Shown here piece by piece: positions 43,035 through 52,664 of a DNA stretch of 64,000 nucleotides. Below the pieces are notes generated by a model. That model worked only from the letters and a program-made list of their open reading frames with translations. It was not told the DNA's origin and did no database searches. This DNA is from Paraburkholderia rhynchosiae (lineage in GTDB: Bacteria > Pseudomonadota > Gammaproteobacteria > Burkholderiales > Burkholderiaceae), in NCBI RefSeq assembly GCF_002879865.1, contig NZ_PNXY01000004.1:248001-312000 (forward strand), given 5' to 3'. Positions within the stretch are counted from its first letter, which is position 1; every line of letters begins with the position of its first letter. The position numbers and the translations under genes are program-made.

Positions 43035-44858
43035 TCACGCCGTCGGCTCGGCCTCGTGCCCTTCGGTTGCGCCTTCGCCGGCTTGCGCGTGCACGGCTTC
43101 CACCCGTTGCACCTGCTCACCGCGGCGCGCTTCGAGTACGTCGTGATAACGCAAATAGGCACACCGTCCCCCCGATTTCGCGGCGTACATCGCCGCGTCG
43201 GCGTTCAGCAGCAGTTCCTCCGCCGTGCCGCTATCGTCCGGAAACTGGCTGATGCCGATACTCGCGCCCACCGTCATGCTTTGACCGTCCATCACGATCT
43301 CTTCATTCAGTGTATCCATGATGCGCGACGCGATGCCCGGCGCCGCTTCCGCTGAACGCGGCCCTTCAATCAGCACGATGAATTCGTCGCCGCCAAGACG
43401 CGCGACGACATCCGCGGAATGCAGTACCTGCTTGAGCCGGCGAGCGACCGCAACGAGCACCTTGTCGCCGACCGAATGGCCGAACTGATCGTTGATCTGC
43501 TTGAAGCGGTCGAGGTCCACGAATAGCACCGCGAGCCCTTCACGGCGACGCGTCGCTTCCTGGATTGCACGTTCGAGCTTTTCCATGAACAGCATGCGGT
43601 TCGGCAATCCGGTCAGCACGTCGTGCGTGGCGAGATGCACGAGTTCGCGCTGCTTGACATGCAGCGCGTCCATCTGCGATCTGATTTCGCGGCGCAAACG
43701 ATCGAAACAGCGCGCGAGCACGCCGATCTCGTCGGTGCGTTTGAGCGGCAGTGTTTCCATTGCGTGCTCGGCGAAAAGATGCGTCGCCGCATACGCGAGA
43801 ATATGAAGCGGCTTGGTCAGCGCGCGTGCAAACAGAATCGCGAGAAACAGCGCCAGCACGCTCGAAATCAGCACCATGCGGATGATGCTACCGCCAAGCA
43901 GATGCGCGCCCGACAGCACATCTTCGAGCGGCTTGCCGAGCCCGATGACGATAAAGCGGTTGCCCCCCGACGCGCCGAACGGCCTGCGCATGAAGGCGAG
44001 CACCTGCCCCTGCGCCTGCCGCGGACGCGCGAGGCCGTTCACCAGTACTTCGCTTTCCTTCTGCTCGAAAAGCGGCTTCGTGACGGCGAAACTGTCCTGC
44101 ATCAGCACCCGGCGGCCTCTGTCGAAGCCGAACGTTTTCGATGTATCGGGATGAACGAGGAAGTCGCCCCATTCGTTGGCGAGATAGACCTGATAGTCGC
44201 TCGGCAAATCGCTTTGCAGGCGTTTGAGCAAACCCGCGAGGTCCACGTCGATCACGACGACGCCCACTACCGCGCCCTGTGCGTTGGCCACGGGCGTGCC
44301 GACCCGCAGCGTCGGTTTGCCTTGCGCCGCGTGCGCGCCGTATTCGTGATTGACTGACATCGGCGACGTGTAGATGCGTCCCGGCGAAAACGCGAGCGGC
44401 TCGAACACATACGGAAACTGGCCTTTTTCCTGCAGATTGCCGCCCTCCACGCGCATCAGTCCGTCGGCATCGCGGTCGAAGCGAATCAGTTCCAGGCCGT
44501 AATGTGCGCGGCTGATCAGGCGGATTTGCAGGTATTCGGCGTGATGGATCATGAAGCTCGAGTACACCTGCGCGAGCCGTTCTCGCGACGGGTTAGCGCG
44601 GGAGCCGTCATCGGTCGATGCGATTTCGGCCGACGAAGGCAAGCTCGCGAGCACCAGCGCGTCGGCGCCGACATCGTCGATCGATTCGGAAAAACGCTGG
44701 CCCAGCAATTCCGTCGACGTCAGCAGACTGTGCGCCGCTTCCTTCACCAGCATGGTGCGGTTCGCGCGATACGCGTAATAGCCCGTCGCGCCCGACGCCA
44801 GCACGCCGATGCACGCGAGCAGGATCGACAGCTTGAAGGTGAGGCCTGGGCGGATCAT
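43035..44858 (-). CDS. membrane diguanylate cyclase with periplasmic sensor and HAMP
   Basis: 607 residues from ATG 44858. Helix 1 at about 8-28, a 290-residue periplasmic region with the look of a double-Cache sensor (IVYTSP-like YTSPMSVN, VGVVVIDVDLAGLLKRLQSD), helix 2 near 325-345, HAMP, then GGDEF (active site RLGGDEFIVL; VLFVDLDRFKQINDQFGHSV). The product should be c-di-GMP. The inhibitory I-site RxxD is degenerate: HSAD stands five residues before GGDEF, so feedback control is probably lost. Its ATG overlaps the stop of the PotD-like gene (TGATG), so the two are coupled. Confidence 0.92.
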   Translation of the reverse strand: MIRPGLTFKLSILLACIGVLASGATGYYAYRANRTMLVKEAAHSLLTSTELLGQRFSESIDDVGADALVLASLPSSAEIASTDDGSRANPSRERLAQVYSSFMIHHAEYLQIRLISRAHYGLELIRFDRDADGLMRVEGGNLQEKGQFPYVFEPLAFSPGRIYTSPMSVNHEYGAHAAQGKPTLRVGTPVANAQGAVVGVVVIDVDLAGLLKRLQSDLPSDYQVYLANEWGDFLVHPDTSKTFGFDRGRRVLMQDSFAVTKPLFEQKESEVLVNGLARPRQAQGQVLAFMRRPFGASGGNRFIVIGLGKPLEDVLSGAHLLGGSIIRMVLISSVLALFLAILFARALTKPLHILAYAATHLFAEHAMETLPLKRTDEIGVLARCFDRLRREIRSQMDALHVKQRELVHLATHDVLTGLPNRMLFMEKLERAIQEATRRREGLAVLFVDLDRFKQINDQFGHSVGDKVLVAVARRLKQVLHSADVVARLGGDEFIVLIEGPRSAEAAPGIASRIMDTLNEEIVMDGQSMTVGASIGISQFPDDSGTAEELLLNADAAMYAAKSGGRCAYLRYHDVLEARRGEQVQRVEAVHAQAGEGATEGHEAEPTA

Positions 44859-46000
44859 CAAAAGCGCTCCGAGCGGTCGCCGGACACGATTCTGCCCCAC
44901 AGGTCCTCGCGCCGTTGAATGTCCTCCACCGGACCGATCCACACGATGCGAGCGCTGTCGCTATTCGCAGCCGCGGCGGTCAATGTATTCGCGAGTCCTT
45001 GCCGCTGGGTCAGCAACTGGCTCACGTCCGGTTCGAGCATGTAGTTGATCCACGCGAGGGCCAGCGCCGGATCGGCGGCTGCACGCGTCATCGACCAGCA
45101 ATCGAGCCATGCGAGCGCGCCTTCGTCGGGAATCACGTAGCCGACGTCGGCGCCCGCGCGGCGCAGCAATTCCACTTGCTGCGTGCCGTAGTTGCCGAAC
45201 ATCAGCGCGACTTTATGCTGGATGAAAAACGCTGTCGCTTCTTCGGGCAGCGTGTAATAGGTCAGCAGATTGCGGCGCAGATCGACCAGCTTGTGCGCGA
45301 TTGTGCGCATCTGCGTCGCATTGAGGTCGAATGGATTGCGATAACCCAATGCCAGGGCCGTGAACGAGAAATTGTGCTGTGCGCTGTTGAAGTCGAGCAC
45401 CTTGCCGCGGTATCGCGGGTTCCACAGCTCGCGCATCGAGCGCGGCGCAACCGCGACCTGTTTGCGGTCGTAAATGAGCCCCATCGACGAATAGGTAAAC
45501 GGGATTGCGTAGACCTTGCCGTCGAACGTCAGCCCTTCAATCGACGAACGCGCCTGGAAGCGCGGCAACTGGCTTCTGGTGTTGGGCAGGCTTTGCAGAT
45601 CGAGCGGCGCGAGCAGATTGGCGCGCCTGTAGCGCTGGACTTCCGCGGTGTTGGCGGCGAGCACGTCGAAGGGTGCCGTGTTCTGCGCGTGCATTTGCGC
45701 CCACAGCGCTTCATCCGAATCGACGAGCGTCACTTCCACCTTCGCGTCGTAGCGCGACTCGAAAGTCTTGACTACGTCTGCATCGGCGTAACCGGGCCAG
45801 GCGAGCACGTGCAGAACTTTCTTTCCAGCTTCAGCCGATGCGCTCGAGAGCAGCCCAAGACAGAAAAGCGCACTTGCGACGAGCCGGACGAAAACGCCAA
45901 AACCGCCGAAACCGCTGCGCGCCGCCAACCGTGCACGCGACGAAGCCACTGCAACCCGCGGCTGGCCGTGCCGTTTACAACAGCGCATTTCATCTGCCAT
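44858..46000 (-). CDS. PotD/PotF-like periplasmic binding protein coupled to the diguanylate cyclase
   Basis: 380 residues from ATG 46000; in-frame ATGs at 46009 and 46015 are alternatives and none has a strong ribosome binding site. A signal peptide follows a basic leader (FVRLVASALFCLGLLSSASA). The mature part is a spermidine/putrescine-binding-protein fold (KVLHVLAWPGYADADVVKTF, SMGLIYDRKQVAVAPRSMRE, ADVGYVIPDEGALAWLDCWS). No ABC permease or ATPase is adjacent; the only partner is the downstream cyclase, so a sensing role for polyamines is more likely than transport, as for NspS with MbaA (inference). Confidence 0.85.
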   Translation of the reverse strand: MADEMRCCKRHGQPRVAVASSRARLAARSGFGGFGVFVRLVASALFCLGLLSSASAEAGKKVLHVLAWPGYADADVVKTFESRYDAKVEVTLVDSDEALWAQMHAQNTAPFDVLAANTAEVQRYRRANLLAPLDLQSLPNTRSQLPRFQARSSIEGLTFDGKVYAIPFTYSSMGLIYDRKQVAVAPRSMRELWNPRYRGKVLDFNSAQHNFSFTALALGYRNPFDLNATQMRTIAHKLVDLRRNLLTYYTLPEEATAFFIQHKVALMFGNYGTQQVELLRRAGADVGYVIPDEGALAWLDCWSMTRAAADPALALAWINYMLEPDVSQLLTQRQGLANTLTAAAANSDSARIVWIGPVEDIQRREDLWGRIVSGDRSERF

Positions 46001-46621
46001 CGAAATCATGTGCATACAACACCATTTAGCAGAAGGCAGTTTCCGGCGAACAAACGCCCGCGTGAATGACTCGCGTATTAATACTGGAGACGTTTTCCTC
46101 AGACAGAAAAAAGCGCTTTGCGCTGCCTGGCAAGCGCGAGGAGCAACGATGATAGCGCTAAGCAATCTGTTTTTGGTTTCCCTGCCGCGTCAATGCCTGA
46201 AATAACTGATCATCGGCGGGACACGACGGGCATTCATCACCTGATAACGGCACGTGCTTAACTTTCTTTAATAATTGCGGGCGATTAAAACGTCAGGCCC
46301 TGACGGTTTTCATTTAACGATTCGCATTACGTCCTCATTACGTCCTCATTGCGGTTTTTCGCCGCGGACAGGCATGGTCAATGCCGCATGCATTCACTGC
46401 CACGCCGCGCGAGCCGGCGGGCTTTCAGTGGGCGGCCGTGCGCGGTTCGCTATCCGGTGTTTCACTAACTACCCAATATTTTTGAACTGATAAGCTTGGC
46501 GCGCGCTGCTGGCCGCCCCGGCCGGCGGCTTCAACCCAGGCCCGGTCGTAAGTCGCGCCGGGTTTCCCGCAGCGGCACAACCGCATGCGGGAGTATTTGA
46601 ACTACACCGAGGAGTTAAACA
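46001..46621. other. intergenic region upstream of the amino-acid binding protein gene
   Basis: About 620 bp divergent region, AT-richer than the surroundings, without a convincing gene. It contains an exact 11-bp tandem duplication (CATTACGTCCT, 46325-46346). It should hold the promoters of the PotD-like/cyclase pair and of the 46622 gene, but no clear -35/-10 pair was identified. Confidence 0.4.
46325..46346. repeat. exact 11-bp tandem duplication
   Basis: CATTACGTCCT occurs twice in tandem, followed by CATT. Lies about 280 bp before the binding-protein gene; could be a recent slippage or a paired regulator site. Confidence 0.6.
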
Positions 46622-47404
46622 GTGAAAAAACTGCTAGCGGCTTTGACGGTTGCTCTGCTTGCCACCGTCTCGATTGGCGCACACGCTAAAGATTGGTCCA
46701 CCATCCGTTTCGGGGTCGATGCCAGCTATCCCCCGTTCGAGTCCAAAGGCTCCGACGGCAAGCTCGTTGGCTTCGACATCGACCTCGGCAACGAAATCTG
46801 CACGCGCCTGAAGGCCAAATGCGTGTGGGTCGAAAACGACTTCGACGGCATGATTCCGGCTCTGAAGGCGAAGAAGTTCGACGGCGTGCTGTCGTCGATG
46901 TCCATGACGCCGCAACGCGCCGAACAGATCGCTTTCTCGTCGAAGCTGTTCAACACGCCGACGCGCCTCGTCGCTAAGAAGGGCTCGGGCATCGTGCCGA
47001 CGGCTGAATCGCTGAAGGGCAAGACGGTCGGCGTCGAACAGGGCACGATCCAAGAAACCTACGCGAAGACGTACTGGGAACCGAAGGGCGCGAAGGTCGT
47101 GCCGTATCAGAACCAGGACCAGGTGTATGCCGACTTGCTGTCGGGCCGTCTGGACGCAGCGTTGCAAGATGCCGTGCAAGCTGAAATCGGCTTCCTGAAG
47201 ACGCCGCGCGGCGCGGGCTTCGAGTTCGTCGGCAAGAACCTCGACGATCCGAAGATTCTCGGCAACGGCGCGGGCATCGGCATGCGCAAGGAAGACACGG
47301 ACCTGAAGGCGAAGGTCGACAAGGCAATCGCCGACATCATCAAGGACGGTACCTACAAGAAGCTCGAGAAGAAGTACTTCGACTTCGACGTGTACGGCAG
47401 CTAA
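46622..47404 (+). CDS. periplasmic Lys/Arg/Orn/His-type amino-acid binding protein
   Basis: 260 residues starting at GTG 46622 behind GAGGAG. Signal peptide (LLAALTVALLATVSIGAHA) then SBP family 3: IRFGVDASYPPFESKGSDGK, LVGFDIDLGNEICTRLKAKC, DFDGMIPALKAKKFDGVLSS, and the C-terminal end KKLEKKYFDFDVYGS. Similar to ArgT/HisJ. The YPPFE...D pattern and the Cys pair (NEICTRLKAKC) favour cationic amino acids. No permease adjacent, so it must use components encoded elsewhere; a zinc hydrolase follows. Ends before a strong terminator. Confidence 0.9.
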   Translation: MKKLLAALTVALLATVSIGAHAKDWSTIRFGVDASYPPFESKGSDGKLVGFDIDLGNEICTRLKAKCVWVENDFDGMIPALKAKKFDGVLSSMSMTPQRAEQIAFSSKLFNTPTRLVAKKGSGIVPTAESLKGKTVGVEQGTIQETYAKTYWEPKGAKVVPYQNQDQVYADLLSGRLDAALQDAVQAEIGFLKTPRGAGFEFVGKNLDDPKILGNGAGIGMRKEDTDLKAKVDKAIADIIKDGTYKKLEKKYFDFDVYGS

Positions 47405-47472
47405 TACGCCAGCCAGTAAGCCAGCCAAGTCCGCCACGCGCGTTTAACGGCGCGCGGAACGGCTCGCAGAAG

Positions 47473-47507
47473 ACGGGCTCCGCCACACGCGGAGCCCGTT
47501 TCGTTTT
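47473..47507 (+). terminator. intrinsic terminator after the amino-acid binding protein
   Basis: Perfect 11-bp stem (ACGGGCTCCGC / GCGGAGCCCGT), CACAC loop, followed by TTCGTTTT. Confidence 0.85.
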
Positions 47508-47673
47508 ACGGCGCAAGAAACCACGTGCCGCGCCGTATCGGCTAAGATCGTGCGATCGAAGCGCCGCGGACCTGCTGTGATCGCGGCTGCGCTCGACTGA
47601 CATCATGCAAGCTTTCCACCTGTAATCAACGAGATAGCGGCGCGCCGCACTTTCCCCCGCGAATTCGACAACC

Positions 47674-48789
47674 ATGCAAACCCAATCCCATCCGCTGATT
47701 GCGCCGACGCTCGGCACCGCCCGCAACCTGACGAGTTTTCATTACGGTCCCGGCGGCGGACAGAAGATTTACATCCAGTCGTCGCTGCATGCCGACGAAT
47801 TGCCGGGCATGCTCGTTTCGTGGGAACTGCGCCGCAAGCTTGCCGCGCTCGAAGCAGCCGGCAAGCTGCGCGGCGAAGTCGTGATCGTGCCAGTGGCCAA
47901 TCCGATCGGCCTCAACCAGCACTTCCTCGGCCATCTGACAGGGCGCTTCGAAACCAACACCGCGCAGAACTTCAATCGCAATTTCCATGATCTTTCGGCA
48001 CTGGTGACGCCGGTGATCGAAGAACGTCTCACCGATAGCGCCGACGCCAATCGCACGGCAATTCGTGCCGCGATGCGCGAAGCGCTCGACGCGCAACAGC
48101 CCACCACCGAGCTGGAATCGCAACGTCTCGCGCTGCAAAAGCTTTCCTACGATGCGGACGTCGTGCTCGATCTGCATTGCGACTGGGAAGCCGCAATGCA
48201 CCTGTACACGAATCCGGACCTCTGGCCTGAAGTCGAACCGCTCGCGCGTTATCTGGACGCGAAAGCGTCGCTGCTCGCGCTGAACTCGGTTGGCAATCCG
48301 TTCGACGAAATCCACAGCTTCTGCTGGTCGGATCTGCGCGGCCGTTTTGGAGAGCGCTTTCCGATTCCGAACGGCTCGATCTCGGTCACCATCGAACTGC
48401 GCGGCCAGCGCGAAGTGTCCTACGAGTATGCGGAGCACGACGCGCAGGCGATCATCGAATATCTGACCTCGCGCGGCGTAATCGACGGCACGGCCGCCCC
48501 GCTGCCGCCGCTCGAATTTGCGGCCACGCCATTGGCCGGCGCCGAACCGCTTGTCGCGCCGATCAGCGGCGTGCTGGTGTATCGCTGCGAAGTGGGCACA
48601 TGGGTCGACATTGGCCATGAGATCGCCGATATCGTCGACCCGTTGACGGATCGCGTCGTGACGCTCAAGAGCAGCGTGGCCGGCGTGCTGTATGCGCGGC
48701 ATTTGACGCGCTTTGCAACGGCTGGTCTCGAGTTCGCGCGAATTGCGGGCGCGAATGCTTTTCGAAGCGGCTCGCTGTTGAGCAATTGA
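47674..48789 (+). CDS. succinylglutamate desuccinylase/aspartoacylase family zinc hydrolase
   Basis: 371 residues. M14-like zinc site: HADELPGM near residue 39 (HxxE) and the later His in VVLDLHCDWEAAMHLY; NFNRNFHDL is the conserved Asn-Arg substrate loop. C-terminal beta domain (APISGVLVYRCEVGTWVDIG). Members remove acyl groups from N-acyl amino acids (AstE, AspA, DoeB). DoeB-like N-acetyl-diaminobutyrate deacetylase is one option. It follows a cationic amino-acid binding protein after a terminator, so it has its own promoter. Confidence 0.87.
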   Translation: MQTQSHPLIAPTLGTARNLTSFHYGPGGGQKIYIQSSLHADELPGMLVSWELRRKLAALEAAGKLRGEVVIVPVANPIGLNQHFLGHLTGRFETNTAQNFNRNFHDLSALVTPVIEERLTDSADANRTAIRAAMREALDAQQPTTELESQRLALQKLSYDADVVLDLHCDWEAAMHLYTNPDLWPEVEPLARYLDAKASLLALNSVGNPFDEIHSFCWSDLRGRFGERFPIPNGSISVTIELRGQREVSYEYAEHDAQAIIEYLTSRGVIDGTAAPLPPLEFAATPLAGAEPLVAPISGVLVYRCEVGTWVDIGHEIADIVDPLTDRVVTLKSSVAGVLYARHLTRFATAGLEFARIAGANAFRSGSLLSN

Positions 48790-48906
48790 TGGTGTGGCCG
48801 CCGAAGTTTAAAGGCAAAGGCGAAGGCGCCATGACGGCGCCCTAACCCCGCTTCGGCCGTAGTGGCCGGCAATCAGGCGCGCTGATATAGCCCGCTAATA
48901 AACCCA

Positions 48907-49218
48907 TCAAAATGCCGGAATAATCGCGCCTTTGAACTGCGTGCTGGTGTACTTGCGCACTTCATCCGATTCATACGCCGACGGCTCGTTCTGGATGCCG
49001 ATCTTCGCGCCTTCCGGCAGATCCTTGAGCGACTTTAGCTTCTTCGAATAGAAGCCCATTGGCGACACATACGTCAGGCCCACATTGACGATCCTGTAGC
49101 CGCGCTGCCTGATCTGGCTATCGAGAAACGGCTGATGCTGAAAGCCGTTGGCGTCGAGATCGTCCGCATCCAACGCTGCGTTCGGCTGCACGTAGTCGTT
49201 GAATTCGATCATCTTCAC
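48907..49218 (-). pseudogene. MetQ/NlpA lipoprotein remnant (5' truncated, internal deletion)
   Basis: The frame reads IEFNDYVQPNAALDADDLDA, NGFQHQPFLDSQIRQRGYRI, SPMGFYSKKLKSLKDLPEGA and KIGIQNEPS, all MetQ blocks, then jumps directly to the family's C-terminus (VRKYTSTQFKGAIIPAF). About 110 central residues are gone and the lipoprotein signal peptide is missing; an in-frame stop lies two codons before the first residue shown. No metN or metI is adjacent. A D-methionine binding protein is what was lost. Confidence 0.85.
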
Positions 49219-49388
49219 GCGTCATTCGCCCACCGATTGCCATCGACTGTCGCGCGGGTGCGACAGATTTCGAAATGAACCAGCCTGTCACATACCTTAC
49301 TCAGCGTTCCCTTAAATTTCAGGCCATCGCACGACCTTACCAAAGAGCACGGCGTTGCGATCGCTTAATCTTTAATCGGAGAAACGTT

Positions 49389-50552
49389 TTGAACAAGAAA
49401 CTATTGACCGCCGCTACCCTCGCCGTCTTCGCAAGCGCCGCTCACGCGCAAAGCAGCGTCTCGCTGTATGGCGTGATCGATGCCGGCATCAGCTACGTGA
49501 ACAACTCGAGAACCACTACGGGTCACGACAATCTCTTCAAGTACGACGACGGCGTGGCACAAGGTAGCCGTTGGGGCCTGCGCGGCACCGAAGATCTGGG
49601 CGGTGGCCTGAAGGCGCTGTTCGTGCTGGAAAACGGCTTTAACAGCGGCAACGGCACGCTCGGCCAGGGCGGCGCGATGTTCGGCCGTCAGGCGTATGTG
49701 GGTCTGTCGAAGAACAATATGGGTTCGCTGACGTTCGGCCGCCAGTACTCGTTCTCGACCGATTACCTCGGCGGCAACTATTCGACCGGCGGTCAAACGG
49801 TCGCGGGCAACTACGCTTACCACATCAACGACGTCGACCAGTTGACGTCGAGCCGTATCAACAACTCGGTGAAATTCAGCAGCGCGAATTTCTCGGGCCT
49901 CACGTTCGGCGCGATGTATGGCTTCTCGAATCAGGCTGGCGCATTCGCCGGCGCGCCGGCAACGGGCACGACCGCAGCGCCGGTCGCGGGTTCGTCGCGC
50001 GCTTATAGCTTCGGCGTGAACTACGCGAACGGTCCGTTCGGCGTCGGCGCGGCATACACGGACATCCGTTACCCGAGCCAGGCAACGCCGTCGTTCTCGA
50101 CGACCATCGCCAACGTGACGACGGGCAACATCCGCGATCTGCGCACGTTCGGCGTGGGCGGCCGTTACTCGATCGCCGCAGCGACGCTGTGGGCGTTGTA
50201 CACGAACACGCGTCTCGAGACGATCACGGGCGGCGCGACGACGTTCGCCGCGTACGAAGCGGGCGCGAAGTACGCTTTCACGCCGGCACTCACGGCTGGC
50301 GCGGGCTACACATACATGCACCTGAGCAACGCGAACCGCGGTCACTGGAACCAGGTCGACCTGAGCGTCGACTATGCGCTGAGCAAACGTACCGACGTGT
50401 ATGCGCTTGGTATCTATCAGATCGCAGCCGGCCGCAACGGCGCGCAGGACCTGCAAGCGCAGATCGGTTCGAGCACGAGCTACTTCAGTACGTCGGGCAC
50501 GGGCGCGGACAATCAGTTGGCGTTCCGCGTCGGTCTTCGTCATAAGTTCTAA
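49389..50552 (+). CDS. Gram-negative porin (Burkholderia OmpC-like trimeric porin)
   Basis: 387 residues beginning at TTG 49389 with GGAG 7 bp upstream; a TTG start was accepted because it begins the signal peptide (NKKLLTAATLAVFASAAHA). Mature N-terminus QSSVSLYGVIDAGISYVNNS and the C-terminal Phe (FRVGLRHKF) are typical of 16-strand beta-barrel porins, as are RWGLRGTEDLGGGLKALFVL and FGRQAYVGL. Outer membrane, general diffusion. Followed by a terminator; single gene. Confidence 0.93.
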   Translation: MNKKLLTAATLAVFASAAHAQSSVSLYGVIDAGISYVNNSRTTTGHDNLFKYDDGVAQGSRWGLRGTEDLGGGLKALFVLENGFNSGNGTLGQGGAMFGRQAYVGLSKNNMGSLTFGRQYSFSTDYLGGNYSTGGQTVAGNYAYHINDVDQLTSSRINNSVKFSSANFSGLTFGAMYGFSNQAGAFAGAPATGTTAAPVAGSSRAYSFGVNYANGPFGVGAAYTDIRYPSQATPSFSTTIANVTTGNIRDLRTFGVGGRYSIAAATLWALYTNTRLETITGGATTFAAYEAGAKYAFTPALTAGAGYTYMHLSNANRGHWNQVDLSVDYALSKRTDVYALGIYQIAAGRNGAQDLQAQIGSSTSYFSTSGTGADNQLAFRVGLRHKF

Positions 50553-50616
50553 AGCTTTTAGAGCACTACCTACCGGCGCGAAACGGGAGTTTCTCGCCGG
50601 TGCGGAATGTGAGAAG

Positions 50617-50640
50617 CGCCCCTGCTTGCAGGGGCGTTTT
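50617..50640 (+). terminator. intrinsic terminator of the porin gene
   Basis: CGCCCCTG / CAGGGGCG stem with a 4-nt loop, then TTTT, 65 bp past the stop codon. Confidence 0.82.
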
Positions 50641-50771
50641 CATGTGTGCGCTTGCGCACACATGTGCTCACAAAAGCGTCTTGACCGCACCTGACGCACG
50701 CTTTACATTTTTTCGGAATCCCTTCACCCGCTTTACGTTTCGTCGTATCTGACCCGCTCACCGGAGAGCTT

Positions 50772-51842
50772 ATGGAACGCGAGCAAAGCAGTCCTTCCGC
50801 GGCGTCTTCTGATCAGGGGCAGCGTAACGACCGAAATGATGCGCCGTCGCCCGAGCGGCTGCTTCAATTGGGAATGGCCTTCTGGGCGTCAAAGACCTTG
50901 CTGTCCGCCGTCGAACTTGGTGTCTTCACGCAACTTGCCTGCGGTCCACGCGACGCGGCGGCGCTCACTGAATCGCTCGGCCTGCACCGCCGATCGGCAC
51001 TCGATTTTCTCGACGCACTTGTCGCGTTGTCGGTACTGGAACGACACGACGGCATGTACAGCAACACGCCGGACGCGGACCTCTTCCTCGACAAAGCAAA
51101 GCCCTCTTACGTCGGTGGCTTGCTAGAAATGGCGAACGCCAGGCTCTATCCGTTCTGGGGTTCCCTCACCGAAGCACTGCGCACGGGCCTCCCGCAAAAC
51201 GAAGCGAAAAGCGGCGGCAACCTGTTCGAAGCGATTTACCACGACGAGGCGTCGTTGCGCGGTTTCCTGCGTGCAATGAGCGGGGTGAGTCTCGGTGCCG
51301 CGCGTGCGATCGCGCAGATTTTTCCATGGAGCAAGTACCGCACGTTTATCGATATCGGCACCGCACAAGGCGCGCTGCCTGTACAAGTCGCACTGGCGCA
51401 TCCTCATTTAAGCGGCGGAGGGTTCGACTTGCCGGCAGTGGGTCCGGTATTTAACGAGTACGTCGCGGCACATGGACTCACGGATCGCTTGAAGTTTTAT
51501 CCTGGGGACTTTTTCAACGACTCTTGTCCCACTGCGGATGTTCTGATCATGGGCCATATTCTTCACGACTGGCCGCTGCCGCAAAAGCTGGAACTACTGT
51601 CAAAGTGCTATGCGGCGTTGCCGCCGGGCGGCTCGCTGGTGGTGTATGACGCCATCATCGACGACGAACGCCGCAGCAACGCATTTGGCCTGCTGATGAG
51701 CCTCAACATGCTGATTGAAACGCCTGGCGGTTTTGACTACACAGGCGCGCAGTGCCGCGACTGGATGAAACAGACCGGCTTCTCGGACGTGCGAATCGAG
51801 CATCTTATCGGGCCGGACTCCATGGTGGTGGGAATCAAGTGA
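50772..51842 (+). CDS. SAM-dependent O-methyltransferase (family 2, dimerisation plus catalytic domain)
   Basis: 356 residues. N-terminal winged-helix dimerisation domain ([40 protein letters not shown]), then a Rossmann methyltransferase: motif [18 protein letters not shown], post-[16 protein letters not shown], and [20 protein letters not shown] with the catalytic-base His region. Such enzymes methylate small phenolic or polyketide hydroxyls (acetylserotonin/caffeate OMT type). GGAGAG lies upstream. The substrate is unknown; no biosynthetic cluster surrounds it. Confidence 0.9.
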   Translation: MEREQSSPSAASSDQGQRNDRNDAPSPERLLQLGMAFWASKTLLSAVELGVFTQLACGPRDAAALTESLGLHRRSALDFLDALVALSVLERHDGMYSNTPDADLFLDKAKPSYVGGLLEMANARLYPFWGSLTEALRTGLPQNEAKSGGNLFEAIYHDEASLRGFLRAMSGVSLGAARAIAQIFPWSKYRTFIDIGTAQGALPVQVALAHPHLSGGGFDLPAVGPVFNEYVAAHGLTDRLKFYPGDFFNDSCPTADVLIMGHILHDWPLPQKLELLSKCYAALPPGGSLVVYDAIIDDERRSNAFGLLMSLNMLIETPGGFDYTGAQCRDWMKQTGFSDVRIEHLIGPDSMVVGIK

Positions 51843-51874
51843 CGGGGCTCGCGCGAAGCCCGATCACTACCGCT

Positions 51875-52106
51875 TTAATAAAGCCCCGCCAACGTCCTCT
51901 CGGGCATTTCCTTATCGTATTGCTCACCATCGAAAGTGCCGCCACTCAGACGCCTGTGCATGTCTCCCGCACTCGGCAAACTCGTGCGGGCAACGGGCTT
52001 CGCGGGATCCCAAAGCCCCGGGCGAACTGCGTTAGCAGATCGGGGTGTAGTGTGGCTTGTCATAGATTTCCTCGAGGTGCTCGACGCTTTTAACCGTGTA
52101 TGTCAT
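51875..52106 (-). pseudogene. pyridoxamine 5'-phosphate oxidase family remnant (internal deletion)
   Basis: ATG 52106 opens MTYTVKSVEHLEEIYDKPHY, the typical N-terminus of a PNPOx-like flavoprotein of about 200 residues, but the frame stops after 24 codons. The next frame carries the matching C-terminus (RPGLWDPAKPVARTSLPSAG, then the end MPERTLAGLY). The central FMN-binding barrel, about 130 residues, is missing at a junction near 52020-52045. Both termini fit the same subfamily, so this is one gene gutted by a deletion. Confidence 0.75.
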
Positions 52107-52313
52107 AGCAGACGCCCCCGCATTGAAACGATCAAATTGATGGAAACAGCAACGGGCAGTATAGGCACTGGGAGATGTTCGGTAAGTCACGAGTTGTTGG
52201 CATCTCCCTGCCGGGAATAAGAACCTCACTGCAACGGTTAACCGATGCAGAGCGCGTCAATACGAACTCAAATCGGGTTCGAACAATGTGCTCGTACATC
52301 GAGGAGCAGTGCC

Positions 52314-52631
52314 ATGAAACGCATCTATTCAAACCGCGCAGTATCGCGCTCATTCATCACAGCGATCGCGAGCATCGCACTTGCGATCACATCGACGTGG
52401 GCGCACGCACAAGCATCACCCTCCGCCGGCACGCATCAACTCACGCGCGCCGAAGTCATGCATGAACTCGAAGAACTCGAAGCCGCCGGATACAACCCGT
52501 CTTTAGGCGACGACTCCAGTTATCCCGCCGACATTCAGGAAGCGGAAAGAAAGGTCGCCGCAATGCATGCAGCGCAACAAAGCGCGCTTATGGACAAGGA
52601 GCCGGCAATGCAGGCCATGCCAATGCAGTGA
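52314..52631 (+). CDS. DUF4148 domain periplasmic protein
   Basis: 105 residues from ATG 52314 behind GAGGAG. Signal peptide (FITAIASIALAITSTWAHA), then the DUF4148 core: LTRAEVMHELEELEAAGYNP and YPADIQEAERKVAAMHA. Small secreted proteins of this family are abundant and lineage-specific in Burkholderia; no function is established. Confidence 0.85.
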   Translation: MKRIYSNRAVSRSFITAIASIALAITSTWAHAQASPSAGTHQLTRAEVMHELEELEAAGYNPSLGDDSSYPADIQEAERKVAAMHAAQQSALMDKEPAMQAMPMQ

Positions 52632-52664
52632 TAAAACTCGCGCTTCACACACGCTACGGGAAAC

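Noticed and set aside
46275..46490. 71-residue ORF in the long intergenic region before the amino-acid binding protein
   Set aside because: No ribosome binding site and low-complexity translation; not supported as a gene.
49401..50543. 380-residue minus-strand ORF opposite the porin
   Set aside because: Arg-rich shadow of the porin codon pattern; the porin itself is unambiguous.
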